Part shown: positions 53,839-63,187 of the stretch, one piece after another
How the letters are laid out: the number at the start of each line of letters is the position of its first letter
Numbering within the stretch: the stretch's first letter is position 1
Assembly (NCBI RefSeq): GCF_014207445.1
Contig: NZ_JACHEM010000005.1
Span: 310,001-374,000, forward strand
Origin: Streptomyces candidus
Lineage (GTDB): Bacteria > Actinomycetota > Actinomycetes > Streptomycetales > Streptomycetaceae
Direction of reading: 5' to 3'
DNA length: 64,000 nt
Position numbers and translations under genes: made by a program
Notes under the pieces: generated by a model
The model's input: the letters and a program-made list of their open reading frames with translations, nothing else
What the model was told of the DNA's origin: nothing
The model's database searches: none

Positions 53839-54189
53839 ACCGCCACTGCACCGGAGGGGCGGCCAGGTCTCCAGCACCGCCTGCGCGGAGCCTGCTCCTC
53901 GACAACACTGGCCTGCAATTCGGGAGGTCCGCAGCATTGCCGCGCCGATGACCGGGATCCTGCCGTTCGGCCCGGGTGGCGAACCTTGCGTTTCGGTGAG
54001 TCGCGGGACCTCGGCCGGTTCCCGAACCGAGCACCTCGGGGCCGGCGATCCATGCGCGACCCGAACCTGGGAGCTGCTGGCCCGTCCGGCCCGCTTGGCG
54101 TCGGAGAGGCAGCCGTCGCCCCGCTCGTTGTCGCCGACCCGAGCGGTCCGAAGGTGCGGCCGTCGTCGGCCACGCGTCGACGGAGGCGA
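53839..54189. other. Intergenic region, nothing identified
   Basis: About 350 bases between convergent genes with no coding frame or hairpin that I can support. Confidence 0.4.
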
Positions 54190-55386
54190 TCAGACGGCGG
54201 CGATCAGGTGATCGACGACGTCGGTGAGGCTGCCTCGGGTTCGATGGGCGGCACGTTGCCGCTCGGCGCCGTTGCCGTGGGCGCGCCGGTGCGACCAGAG
54301 GGTACGGACGAGTCCGACGTCACCGTGGCCCAGCAGGGCCGGCTGCACCCGGGACAGGAGCCGGTCCACCTGGCCGATGGCGGGGGACAGGCCGCCGGTG
54401 GCCAGGTCGATGCCCTGTCCGGCCAGACCATGGCGGGCCGCGTGCCAGCAGGCGGCGCGCAGCATCTCCGGCCGCGGCCGGAACGCCGGCTCGTCGGCGG
54501 CAATGGCCTCCAGCGCAGTAGCGGTCATCGCCCTGAGGATGCCGGCGAGCAGCACGGTCTCATCCGGAGAGGTAGCCGCGTCGGCGAACCGGAACTCCAG
54601 CGTGGGCACGTGATGGGAGGGCCGGATGTCCCAGTACAGGCCGCCCCGGTCCATTACGGTGCCGGTGGCGATGAACACAGCGACGAGGTCCTCGAAATGG
54701 GAGAGGGATTCGAAGTACGGCGGCGGCCCGGCCACCGGCCACCGCCCCCAAGTCGTCGCACGCCAGCTGGCGTAACCGGTGTCCCGGCCGGCCCAGTAGG
54801 GCGAGTTGCCGGTGAGGGCGATCAGGACCGGGATCCAGGGGCGCAGGTGGTTGCTCACCTGCACAGCCGTGGCGAGGTCGGGAACGCCGACGTGAACGTG
54901 GCAGGCGCAGGCCGTCTGTTCGTCGTCCAGGGCACGGAACATCGCGGAACTCCGGGCGTAACGGGCGCCCACTGTCAGAGGCGGCGGGGTGGCCTGGCCG
55001 AGGATCGGAGTGCCGCTGGAGATGATCCGCAGCCCCTGCCGCGCGGCCGCCCGCGCGACGGTCGCACGCGTGGCCCGGACCTGCCCGGCGAACTCCGTCA
55101 GGCTGGTGTGCGCGTCGGTGCGCACCTCTACCTGATAGGCCGTCAACTCCGTTCCCACACGGTCACCGAGATCATCCGCAGCCTCGGCCACCACCTTCGC
55201 ACCTTCCGCGCTCACCGCGCGTGACACGGGGTCGACCAGGAGAAATTCCTCTTCCGCGCCGACTGTCAACGGGATGGGCACACCCCCGACGGTCCGGCTG
55301 CGGCCACGGCCTGTGGGCCCTTGGGAACCAGCAGGTGTACGCCCTGTACTCGTCATGGTCATCATGCTGGCACCGGAGGTCAGCAC
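54190..55386 (-). CDS. Carboxylate-amine ligase, YbdK/GCS2 family
   Basis: A 398-residue glutamate-cysteine ligase-like enzyme. Core motifs are LTVGAEEEFLLVDPVSRAVS, TELTAYQVEVRTDAHTSL, EQTACACHVHVGVPDLATAV (metal His), FESLSHFEDLVAVFIATGTV and THEFRFADAA-like (LEFRFADAATSPDET). The first 38 residues are Gly/Ser/Thr-rich. The family joins amino acids by gamma-carboxylate activation with ATP. GTG 55386 is preceded by AAAGGG. A possible function is in thiol or secondary metabolism. Confidence 0.88.
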   Translation of the reverse strand: MLTSGASMMTMTSTGRTPAGSQGPTGRGRSRTVGGVPIPLTVGAEEEFLLVDPVSRAVSAEGAKVVAEAADDLGDRVGTELTAYQVEVRTDAHTSLTEFAGQVRATRATVARAAARQGLRIISSGTPILGQATPPPLTVGARYARSSAMFRALDDEQTACACHVHVGVPDLATAVQVSNHLRPWIPVLIALTGNSPYWAGRDTGYASWRATTWGRWPVAGPPPYFESLSHFEDLVAVFIATGTVMDRGGLYWDIRPSHHVPTLEFRFADAATSPDETVLLAGILRAMTATALEAIAADEPAFRPRPEMLRAACWHAARHGLAGQGIDLATGGLSPAIGQVDRLLSRVQPALLGHGDVGLVRTLWSHRRAHGNGAERQRAAHRTRGSLTDVVDHLIAAV

Positions 55387-55581
55387 AGGTCGACCCTTTG
55401 CGGCCGGTGGCGAGTGCGCAGGCCAACTCGATTGGCTGGAAGTTCACTTCGCCCGCGTGCTCATGGAAGTGACCGAGCAGACCGGAGGGTACGGGCTCGG
55501 CTTTCTGACCGGCATGACGCTCTTGCTGTCGCCCCACGATTTCCGAGTTCGTTGCAAACTTCCGTCGCTGGAGGACCGGAG

Positions 55582-56077
55582 TCAGCCTGACGTCGGCAGG
55601 CTGTAGCGGAGCTTCTCGTGGGCGTGTGCGCCGAGGCGGTCGTAGAAGCGGGCTGCTCCGAGGTTCCAGGTGGGGGTCTGCCACTGGACCTCGGTGAGTC
55701 CGAGGGCTCGGGCCTCGGCCTTCACGGCGTTCATGAGGTGCCCGCCGAGGCCCGAACTGCGGCTGTCGGCCGTCAGGAAGAGGCAGTCCATGTGCAGGTA
55801 CTCGCGGCCCTGCCAGGTGGAGATCTCCGGTGCACAGGTGGCATAGCCGACTATTCCTCCGTCGGGCTGCTCCGCACCAGGCACCGGAGCCGTGGTGGTG
55901 AGGTGTCGAAGAGCAGCGCGGTGAGCCGCTGTTCGAGGTCGGAGGCGGGCGGAGCGGCGCGTTCGTAGAGGGCGTGCTGGGCGGCGAGTTCGGGACTGCG
56001 GTGCGTTCATGGTGGTCTCGGGCCAGGGCGAGCAGCGCTTCCGTGTCCACGGCGGCGGGCAGTTCGTGATCAGTCAT
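55582..56077 (-). pseudogene. GNAT acetyltransferase with two frameshifts
   Basis: The N-terminus (MTDHELPAAVDTEALLALAR) starts at 56077. The middle, ELAAQHALYERAAPPASDLE, continues in a second frame (about 55995-55890) that hits a stop. The acetyl-CoA-binding half (GIVGYATCAPEISTWQGREY, DSRSSGLGGHLMNAVKAEAR, WQTPTWNLGAARFYDRLGA) is in a third frame. Two separate indels, near 56010 and near 55890, are therefore needed. The order of parts is that of a normal GNAT. Almost surely inactive, barring sequence error. Confidence 0.75.
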
Positions 56078-56549
56078 GGGGCTGTCTTGCCGCGTGCACT
56101 GTGGGTCGACTCCAAGCTGCCACGCGGCCCACCAAGGCGGCCTGAGGTGATCGCCGGCCCCGGTGGGCTGCACCGAGGCGGTCATCCTCGTCCCAGCCGT
56201 CACCTCCGGAGCCCGAGCGGATGCCCTGCGGCGAGACCAGCAGCGGATCACGGACGAGGAACGTGCCGCTGCCCGCCCCAGGAGCCGGTCCCCACCCGCA
56301 CCGGCAAACCGGTCACTCCCACGGGCCTCGGGGACGGATTGTCCGCCGGCGAGATCGATGTAGCCGCCACCCACCTTCCGGTACTGCGCCAGGCTCTGGG
56401 GCGACCCGCCGTGGCGTTGCTGACCGGCGTGCGGAGAGTTGGCCGCGATCTGCTCGATCATCGAGAAATCCTGCACAGTCCGCAGCATCGCCGCGAGGAC
56501 CCGGCGGGAGACAATGGGGATGTGGACCCTGCTCGCTCAGGAGGTTTCC
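56078..56549. other. Region without supported gene upstream of STAS gene
   Basis: About 470 bases. Frames on both strands give no recognisable family. The right end carries CAGGAGG before the STAS gene start. Confidence 0.4.
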
Positions 56550-56888
56550 GTGACAGACGAACGTCCGATACGGCCCCCTTCGGGGACGGTGAGGATCGCC
56601 GAGGTTGACGGCAAGCGCGCGGTGCTGGCCTTCGCAGGGGTGCTGGACGCCCACGCGTTGTGTGAGCTGGAGGAACGACTCCTCGACCAGCGTCTGCGGC
56701 AGGCCTGCGTTCTGGTGCTGGAGATGAGCGCTCTGGAGCGCATCGACCTCTCGTGCGCCTACGCCCTGCTCCGGACAGCGACCGGTGCACCGGAGCCGGC
56801 CGCCCTCACCGTTCGCGGCGCCCGCCGTCATGTGCTGCGAACCCTGCGGCAGGCCGGCTTCGACGCGGTGGCCACCATCGAGGAGTAA
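56550..56888 (+). CDS. STAS-domain anti-anti-sigma-like protein
   Basis: A 112-residue STAS protein: DGKRAVLAFAGVLDAHALCE, RLRQACVLVLEMSALERIDL, SCAYALLRTATGAPEPAAL, RHVLRTLRQAGFDAVATIEE. The normal phosphorylation motif DSSG is here DLSC, keeping one Ser. These proteins bind anti-sigma kinases. GTG 56550 has AGGAGG seven bases upstream; longer frames lack homology. No anti-sigma partner nearby. Confidence 0.75.
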   Translation: MTDERPIRPPSGTVRIAEVDGKRAVLAFAGVLDAHALCELEERLLDQRLRQACVLVLEMSALERIDLSCAYALLRTATGAPEPAALTVRGARRHVLRTLRQAGFDAVATIEE

Positions 56889-56949
56889 CCGGACGGCCGC
56901 CCGTTCCGGTGAGGAGTACGGGCGACCGGCCACGCCCGCCCGCGCGGCA

Positions 56950-57413
56950 GACATCTGTCTTCACCGCATCCAACTTCCCCCTTCGCCTTCTCCGTCCTCG
57001 GCGGCGACACAGTCAGCGCGATCGGGGCCGGCTGCCCCGTCGTCGTCAAGGCACTGGCTGCGGGTGACAGTCCCGATGTACTCGTCCATGAGGTCCGCAC
57101 CGCGTGCGGCGAGGGCGGCGGGGGTGACGATCACGGGGTTGAGCGAGCCGGGTTCGGCCAGGACAGCACGGACGCGGAACTCGCGCGCCACATCTGGTCC
57201 GTGCTGCGGGCAGGCCGTCTGATCTGGAACGACTGGCCCACCGGAGTGGCCGTCACCCGCGCCATGCACCACGGCGGCCCCTGGCCTTCCACAACCAGCC
57301 CACTGCGCACCAGTGTCGGCGGTACGGCCGTCCCCCGCTGGCTGCGCCCGATCGCCTACCAGAACATGCCCGAAGCCCTGTTGCCGCAAGCCCTGCAGAC
57401 CTCCAACCCGTAG
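56950..57413 (+). pseudogene. Aldehyde dehydrogenase remnant (ketoglutarate semialdehyde type)
   Basis: Two parts of an aldehyde dehydrogenase are joined. First, FTASNFP and, in another frame, FSVLGGDTVSAIGAGCPVVV, the Asn-containing active-site region. Then VLRAGRLIWNDWPTGVAVTR, AMHHGGPWPSTTSPLRTSVG and RWLRPIAYQNMPEALLPQAL, the C-terminus. The catalytic Cys region between them is deleted and a frameshift lies near 56990. Inactive. Confidence 0.75.
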
Positions 57414-57554
57414 GGAGTGCCGCAGCGGACAGCGCCCTAGAGAAATGTGTGCCGTCAAGCGGGCGTCCTGGGCCGGTGCCCCCTGTTTCCTCCCAAGGGG
57501 GCGCCGACCGAGCACGAGGACGTTCGTGCCGGGTGCACCCTGTGCGGTGTCCGG

Positions 57555-58352
57555 TCATCGGATCCGAGCGACTCCGCCCCAGCCCGCCCGCGCTGTGGTG
57601 GTGCCGGTGTTCGCGGTGGGACGCCAGTTGGGCCACGACACCATGCCGGGTTCGATCAGCTCCAGGCCGTCGAAGAAGGCCTCCGTGACCTCGGGCGCAC
57701 GGAAGATGTAGGGAATCGCCCCGCTGTTGTTGTATTCGTCCTGCACCCGGCGGTGCTCCGCGTCCGAGGCGGTGGAGTGGCTCAGTGAGAGATAGCTGCC
57801 GGGGGGAAGACGGTCGACGAGGCGGCGCACCAGGGCCAGGGCCTGGTCCCAGTCGACGATGTGGCCCAGGACGTCGTTGATGACCAGGGCGATGGGCCGG
57901 GTCATGTCGAGCGTCCTGGCGGCGCCTTCGAGTACGGCGTCGGTGTCGACCATGTCGGCCAGGACGTAGTCGGTGGCACCCTCAGCGGTGCTGGAGCGCA
58001 GGGCGTGGACGTGCAGCAGGACGAGAGGGTCGTGGTCCACATAGACGACCCTGCTTTCGGGGGCGATGCGCTGGGCGACCTCGTGCGTGTTGTCGGCCGT
58101 GGGAAGGCCTGCGCCGAGATCGAGGAGCTGGCGGATGCCGGCTTCTTCGGCCAGGTAGGTGACCGTGCGCACGAGGAACCCGCGGGACTCCTGGGCGAAC
58201 GTCTCTATCAGGGGGTACTTGTCGCGGTAGGCGTCGCCGGCCTGCTTGTCCGCGTCGAACCAGTCCTTGCCGCCGAGCCAGTAGTTCCAGACCCTCGCGG
58301 AGTGCGCTACGGAGGTGTCGATCCCGGGCGGCAGGTTGCTGGGGTCGGTCAT
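57555..58352 (-). CDS. SAM-dependent methyltransferase (DUF574/Methyltransf_19)
   Basis: A 265-residue protein of the large Streptomyces methyltransferase family. Typical start IDTSVAHSARVWNYWLGGKD, then AGIRQLLDLGAGLPTADNTH (SAM loop), VVYVDHDPLVLLHVHALRSS, and LSLSHSTASDAEHRRVQDEY, PEVTEAFFDGLELIEPGMVS. Ends WGGVARIR. These multi-copy enzymes have unknown targets. It precedes the poly-glutamate hydrolase gene on the same strand, gap about 136. Confidence 0.93.
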   Translation of the reverse strand: MTDPSNLPPGIDTSVAHSARVWNYWLGGKDWFDADKQAGDAYRDKYPLIETFAQESRGFLVRTVTYLAEEAGIRQLLDLGAGLPTADNTHEVAQRIAPESRVVYVDHDPLVLLHVHALRSSTAEGATDYVLADMVDTDAVLEGAARTLDMTRPIALVINDVLGHIVDWDQALALVRRLVDRLPPGSYLSLSHSTASDAEHRRVQDEYNNSGAIPYIFRAPEVTEAFFDGLELIEPGMVSWPNWRPTANTGTTTARAGWGGVARIR

Positions 58353-58488
58353 TTCAGAGCCTCTTTCGATGGGTGAGGGTGCGGTGCCCGGGTGCGGGAG
58401 TGGGTGTCGGTGGGGGAGTGGCCCCCGGCGTCGGCGGCATCGATGGAAGTGCCCTCGCGTACGACGCGGTCCGGCCCCCGGGGACTGG

Positions 58489-59352
58489 TCAGTGGGCGAA
58501 GAGGCTGGGACGGGCCAGCTGTTCCGTTTCCATCCTCGTGAGTGCGGTCCGGCACGCGGTGGTGAACTTCAGGAATTGGGCGTTGAACGTCGAGGCCCGG
58601 TTGGCCGCTCCGGAGAAGTTGTCGAAGAGGCTCGCGCGCAGCTCGGTCGTCAGCTCCAGCTGGCCGCCTCCTTCTCCGGTCAGGGTGCGGTTGCAGATGT
58701 TGTGCGGCAGGTCGCCGTTGAGGTCTTCGGGGTTGCTCGTGATGATCTGAAAACCCGCCCCGCGCAGGTTCTCGGACAGGAGGGTTCGCAGGCGGGCGTT
58801 GAGTCCGCCGACGACGACGGCCTCGGGCCGGGAGGCGGGTGCGCCCGCCTGGGCGGCCGTGCAACCGTGGAAGCTGAGGACGTTGGCGCTGGCGGCTGCC
58901 ATGGAGCGTGCGGTGGGGTCGTCGCAGTGCGAGGCGGTGACGTGCAGCTCACCGTTGTTCGAGGTACGCAGCCCTTCGAGCATCCAATAGTCGAACAGCG
59001 GGGCCCCCGGGTCGAGCGGTGCGAGGGTGTCCGGGCGGTACCCCGCGGTGCCCAGGCACAGTTCCGAGGTGCCCATCTCGATGCCGCCGCCGTGGAGAGC
59101 CATGATCGTTGTCAGGCGCGGTCCCGGGGTGGTTGTCTTGACGTTGTCCGACATCTCGTGGCGCTTGAAGCGCCGGGCGAAGTCCTTGCCCTCGACAACT
59201 CCCCGGTACAGCTCGGTGTTCGAGGCGTACACGTCGTCGCCCACCGCAGCGACGGCGGGACGCGTGGCGAGGGTGCTCAGCAGCGGGGCGCCCACGACGG
59301 CCGCGGTGAGGGTGGAGAGGAGAGTGCGACGGTTGGTGTGAAGACCTGGCAT
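58489..59352 (-). CDS. Poly-gamma-glutamate hydrolase family protein, Tat-exported
   Basis: A 287-residue exported zinc hydrolase. The N-terminus has TNRRTLLSTLTAAVVGAPLL, a twin-arginine-like signal. Zinc-site motif: TIMALHGGGIEMGTSELCLG; later HVTASHCDDPTARSMAAASA and VLSFHGCTAA; C-terminal NICNRTLTGEGGGQLELTTE. The family cleaves poly-gamma-glutamate or related amides (PghP/DUF867). ATG 59352 has AAGGA upstream. Transcribed before the DUF574 gene. Confidence 0.88.
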   Translation of the reverse strand: MPGLHTNRRTLLSTLTAAVVGAPLLSTLATRPAVAAVGDDVYASNTELYRGVVEGKDFARRFKRHEMSDNVKTTTPGPRLTTIMALHGGGIEMGTSELCLGTAGYRPDTLAPLDPGAPLFDYWMLEGLRTSNNGELHVTASHCDDPTARSMAAASANVLSFHGCTAAQAGAPASRPEAVVVGGLNARLRTLLSENLRGAGFQIITSNPEDLNGDLPHNICNRTLTGEGGGQLELTTELRASLFDNFSGAANRASTFNAQFLKFTTACRTALTRMETEQLARPSLFAH

Positions 59353-59467
59353 CGAAGTCCTTCTGAGAATGGCCGGCCTTGCAGTCCGGCCGATGTAAGC
59401 AGGCAGTCTCGTACACGCGTGCGCGAAGCACACGCACAGGTGTGGAAGTGGAAGCTGAGCGTCTGCA

Positions 59468-60279
59468 CTTGAGGACGACGCCCTGCTGGAGAAGGTTGCC
59501 GCGGCCCGCCCGAAGACAGAGCCGGCCGAACTCGACACGCTGGTGGGCGACTTCGGCGCCCTGCTCCCCCCCTCAGGGTCACGACCGCCTCCTCGCCCTG
59601 TGGCTCGTGGTCTCGGCGACGCGCGCGAGATCCACATCGAGTACTGCGACCAGTGGGACTCAAGACCCCGGTCGACAGGTGGTCGGTGACCCGACCGGCG
59701 ACCCCGCCGGAGCCACAGCTCGCCAGGACCGGATCCGTCGATGATGTCGGCTTCCAGGAGAGCTCCCCGCGCCTCGGCCAACTCCGGTGACCGGGCCGGC
59801 AGACGCTCGTAGGAGTCGGGAACCACGGACAGCCGGTCCTTCATCGCCGCCCGGAACAGCTTGTATCCGCGGTGCTGCCGCCCGCGCAGGGGAACATCCA
59901 CAGCCGGGGGAGCCATGGTGTGGCGTATGGACGCCATGTAGTAGTCGGCCGGGATCGTGGCGTGGGTCATCGCCGCCGGAAGACCCCGCGCCGGGTCGCT
60001 GTCGCCGTGCCGCAAGTGGCCGGCAGCGTCGGCCACGGCGACCGTGGCGCAGACGTTGAACAGGACATGGACCTGGTGGCCGATGAGCCACCGGGCGCTC
60101 CACATCTCTTCCAGCGACGCCCCTGCCCAGGGCCCGCCCGACAGGGCGCGCATGCGTCGCCACCTCCGCCAGTTCGCGCAGGGCCTGCTGCGCCGCGGTG
60201 TCGATGCGCGGGCCCAGCACCGGAGAGCGCTGCCCGCCCCGGGGCTCGCGGAAGACAGCAACAGCGGGATGACCGACAA
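59468..60279. other. Decayed coding debris, families not recognised
   Basis: A plus-strand piece at about 59468-59590 reads EDDALLEKVAAARPKTEPAE, LDTLVGDFGALLPPSGS, then breaks. A minus-strand piece at about 60110-59735 reads ARWLIGHQVHVLFNVCATVA, AMTHATIPADYYMASIRHTM, PELAEARGALLEADIIDGS, without a proper start or continuing body. Both have coding-like composition but I cannot name a family. Confidence 0.4.
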
Positions 60280-60794
60280 CCGGGGATAAGCCCATAGCCA
60301 CAGTATTTCGGGGCGGGCACTTCACCCGAACCTCTGATCCACGCCATTTCTGGGCGACGCGAAGGAGCCGGCTCAAGTGGGGCAGACTGCGCCCGCGGGG
60401 CATCGGGACAGCCAGCTACTGGTCAGCCGTACTGGCGTTGTGCTGAACCGGAATGGGCGTTCAGCGGCTGGAGGTGTAACGGCGATGTCAGCACGAGCAC
60501 AGCCTTACCCCCCTCACGGCGTGCCCACGGCGCCTGCTCCTGGGCTTCGTTGCCTGTGCACGGGCGGCCTGTTGCGAGCTGTCGGCGCCGCACGCCGTGT
60601 CCCCTTCCTTGCGCCCCGCGGCATGCGACGAGGTGGGTTACGGCCGCCGGGCCGCACGGCCCGGATCGGTCCCGCAGGAGGAATCCGCGGGACAGTCCAG
60701 ATCGCGGCGTGGTGCCCAGGGCCGAAGAACGACCCGGGTGTCCAAGGCGCCACGGGGCCGAACTACGGGGCTGCGGGCGCTTCCCGAACATTTT

Positions 60795-60831
60795 GCTCTG
60801 CCCAGCACGGCCTGGCCGTGCTGGGCAGAGC
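60795..60831. terminator. Perfect 18-bp inverted repeat after the GAF/ANTAR operon
   Basis: GCTCTGCCCAGCACGGCC (60795-60812), a single T, then its exact complement (60814-60831). It lies about 40 bases beyond the stop of the minus-strand GAF-ANTAR gene at 60872. A single-base centre makes the hairpin tight; no U tract. Most likely the terminator, but its length is unusual. Confidence 0.7.
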
Positions 60832-60871
60832 CATGGCGTGGGTCCTTGACGCACCCATGTCGGCGCGCCTC

Positions 60872-61600
60872 TCAGGGGTTGGTGGTGGGGGTGAGGGTGC
60901 CGTCCATGATCTGGCGTGCGGTGTCGGAGAGGCGCTGTCCGCGGGAGCGTGCGTGGGCGCGGAAGACGTTGAAGGCCTGGTCGGGGGTGAGGTTGAGGCG
61001 TTCGGCGAGGATGCCTTTGGCCTGTTCGAGGATGATGCGGCTGGTGAGGGCGGCTTGGAGCTGGCTTGCTTCGGTCTGGGCGGCTTCCAGGGTGCGTTGC
61101 TGGAGGATCGCGATGGTGGCGATGTCGGCGAGGGCCTGGGCGAGGGTGAGGTCCTTGTCGCAGAGGTGGGTGGGCTGGGTGTGGAAGAGGTTGAGGGCGC
61201 CGACGACGCGGTGGCGCAGGCGGAGCGGTACGGCGTGGGTGGTGGTGAAGCCGCTCTGGCGGGCGCGTGCGGCGAACCGGTCCCAGCCCTGGGTGGTGGC
61301 GGCATGGGTGAGGTCGATGTTGACGGCGTGGGTTCCGGTGCGGAAGCAGTCCACGCAGGGACCCTGGTCGTGCTGGAGTGCGAAGAGTTCCAGGAGGCGG
61401 GTGTCCTCGTCGGAGGCAGCGACCAGCCTCAGTTCGCCGTGGGCGTCGACGAGGAGGATGCCTGCGGCGGACACGTCGAGGAGTTCCACGCACCGCCGGG
61501 AGAGCCGGTGGAGGAAGTCGAGGACGTCGAAGTCCTCGACGAGGGTGTCGGCCACCTCTACGAAGACCTCTGTCAGGCGTTGTTCACGTGCCGCGGTCAT
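60872..61600 (-). CDS. GAF-ANTAR domain RNA-binding regulator
   Basis: A 242-residue protein. The GAF domain (about 20-165) contains VSAAGILLVDAHGELRLVAA, LELFALQHDQGPCVDCFRTG and HAVPLRLRHRVVGALNLFHT. The ANTAR domain (about 175-235) has TSRIILEQAKGILAERLNLT and VFRAHARSRGQRLSDTARQI. ANTAR proteins bind nascent RNA hairpins to act as antiterminators. Start codon overlaps the stop of the next upstream gene by four bases. Confidence 0.92.
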   Translation of the reverse strand: MTAAREQRLTEVFVEVADTLVEDFDVLDFLHRLSRRCVELLDVSAAGILLVDAHGELRLVAASDEDTRLLELFALQHDQGPCVDCFRTGTHAVNIDLTHAATTQGWDRFAARARQSGFTTTHAVPLRLRHRVVGALNLFHTQPTHLCDKDLTLAQALADIATIAILQQRTLEAAQTEASQLQAALTSRIILEQAKGILAERLNLTPDQAFNVFRAHARSRGQRLSDTARQIMDGTLTPTTNP

Positions 61601-62343
61601 GAGACATCATCCTCGGGGTCTTCGGGCGCGGTGGGCCCGGGGGTGGTGGCGGGTGCGGGCGGGGCGAAGCGCAGTCTGCGGGCGACGACGTCCTCGGCCA
61701 CGTCGCCGAGGGGGGTGTTGTGGCTGTAGGCGTGGGCCCGCAGGTGAAGGAGTGCTGCGTTGAGCGGCATGCCGAGCTGGACGCTGACCATGCCGGTGGC
61801 CTGGTGGACCACGGCTTGCCGCAGCACGGCCTGCTCGGATCCGGTGTTGAGGGATTCCAGCGGGCTCCGGTCGCCGCCGAGGAGGAATGCGGTAAGGGCC
61901 GAGGACAGGGCGAGGGCGTCGTCGATTTCCGGATCGGTCAGCACCCCGCGGGTTTCACGGACCAGGGTCAGGACTCCCACGGTGATCGCGCCGAGGTTGA
62001 GCGGGAAGCAGAACACCGCCTCGACCCGGTCCTCGGCCAGCGCGGGCAGCAGGGCCGGCCACCGGTCCTGGCGCACCGCGCGCATGTCACTGATCAGGAC
62101 CGCGGTGCCGGTGCGGGCGGCGTCGGGTCCCGGACCCTCGCCCAGGGTGAACTGCAGTTCCTCGAACCGGACCCCTGGGCCGGTACTGGCCCAGACGACT
62201 TCGCGGGCGCCGCCCTCCAGCAGCGCCGACACTCCGAGACCGTCGGCCCCCAGGATCCGGGCACAGTCCTCGACGAGGGCGGGATCGGAGGCACTCAGGC
62301 GCTGAAGGACGGCGGCCATGGCGTCACTGATCACCGCCCCCAC
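61597..62343 (-). CDS. GAF-ANTAR-like protein, partner of the above
   Basis: A 248-residue protein. The GAF domain has LGVSALLEGGAREVVWASTG, FTLGEGPGPDAARTGTAVLI, VFCFPLNLGAITVGVLTLVR; the C-terminal ANTAR-like part reads AVVHQATGMVSVQLGMPLNA, ALLHLRAHAYSHNTPLGDVA, EDVVARRLRFAP. Overlap ATGA (61597-61600) couples it to the downstream GAF-ANTAR gene. Possibly a sensor of ligand or redox state that forms a heterocomplex. Confidence 0.9.
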   Translation of the reverse strand: MGAVISDAMAAVLQRLSASDPALVEDCARILGADGLGVSALLEGGAREVVWASTGPGVRFEELQFTLGEGPGPDAARTGTAVLISDMRAVRQDRWPALLPALAEDRVEAVFCFPLNLGAITVGVLTLVRETRGVLTDPEIDDALALSSALTAFLLGGDRSPLESLNTGSEQAVLRQAVVHQATGMVSVQLGMPLNAALLHLRAHAYSHNTPLGDVAEDVVARRLRFAPPAPATTPGPTAPEDPEDDVS

Positions 62344-62868
62344 CCCTCTCCCTGTGTGCGGGGCCGCCTTCCACGGAGACCCTGACGGGCGTGCTCGCTG
62401 TCATGTCTACCGAGCCTACTCGCGTACGTCACGCGGTGTGACGCGTACGCGGACTCGGGGGACGACGGGGCGCAGCACGTGCCGTGCCGCGTGGACGGGA
62501 ACCGGCCAAGCCCGTCGCTTCGCTTCCGCTGCCGCCCAGTGTTTTCTAACCTGGGTGCACACCACGGCTCCCAGCCCCGGGCCGCGTCATCGCGCTGAGG
62601 CCAGCTGGAGCCGCTGTCACCGAGCATGCGGACCCAGCCCCGCCCTCACCCGCGGGCCGGGGCACCTCCCGCTGTCCCGTGCCCGCCCTTGAGGGCAACG
62701 CGCGAGGGACAGCTTCACGGAAGGGTCCTCGCGCCCGGCCGCCGCCGCAGCGAACCCGGCGGCGGCCGGAACCCTGGCTCCGGTGCGTTGCCGGTCGGTC
62801 TCGAAAGCCGACGCGGGGCGAGGAGAGCGGGAAGGCCGACGTTCCTCGTGGACTTGGCCAGCACGGAG

Positions 62869-63081
62869 ATGAGCGCGACCACGGAGGTCCGAATCACCGA
62901 ACGGGTCGTGCGCGCGGCAGACCGCACGGCTGGGCCGACGGACGAAGGGGCGGCCCGCAGGCACCGCCGAGTACGGCTCGCCGGACCTGCGCCGGACGTG
63001 CGTGGGCCGCTGCCGGATCCTGTGGAGATCACGGGCGAGACGGTCACCATCGTGGTCGTCCAGATCGGGCGAACCGGCTGA
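62869..63081 (+). CDS. Hypothetical small protein (weak)
   Basis: A 70-residue frame: SATTEVRITERVVRAADRTA, RRHRRVRLAGPAPDVRGPLP, PVEITGETVTIVVVQIGRTG. Composition is plausible, but the ribosome-binding site is poor and no family is seen. The 500 bases to the left hold nothing identified. Confidence 0.3.
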   Translation: MSATTEVRITERVVRAADRTAGPTDEGAARRHRRVRLAGPAPDVRGPLPDPVEITGETVTIVVVQIGRTG

Positions 63082-63187
63082 CCCACCGCGTCCACGAGAA
63101 CGCCCCGGACCGCCGCCTTTCTTTCTTTGCGCTGGTCAGTGAGGGGGCAGTGGGTTGACGGGGCTCCAGGAGGGCATGGGAGTGGGT

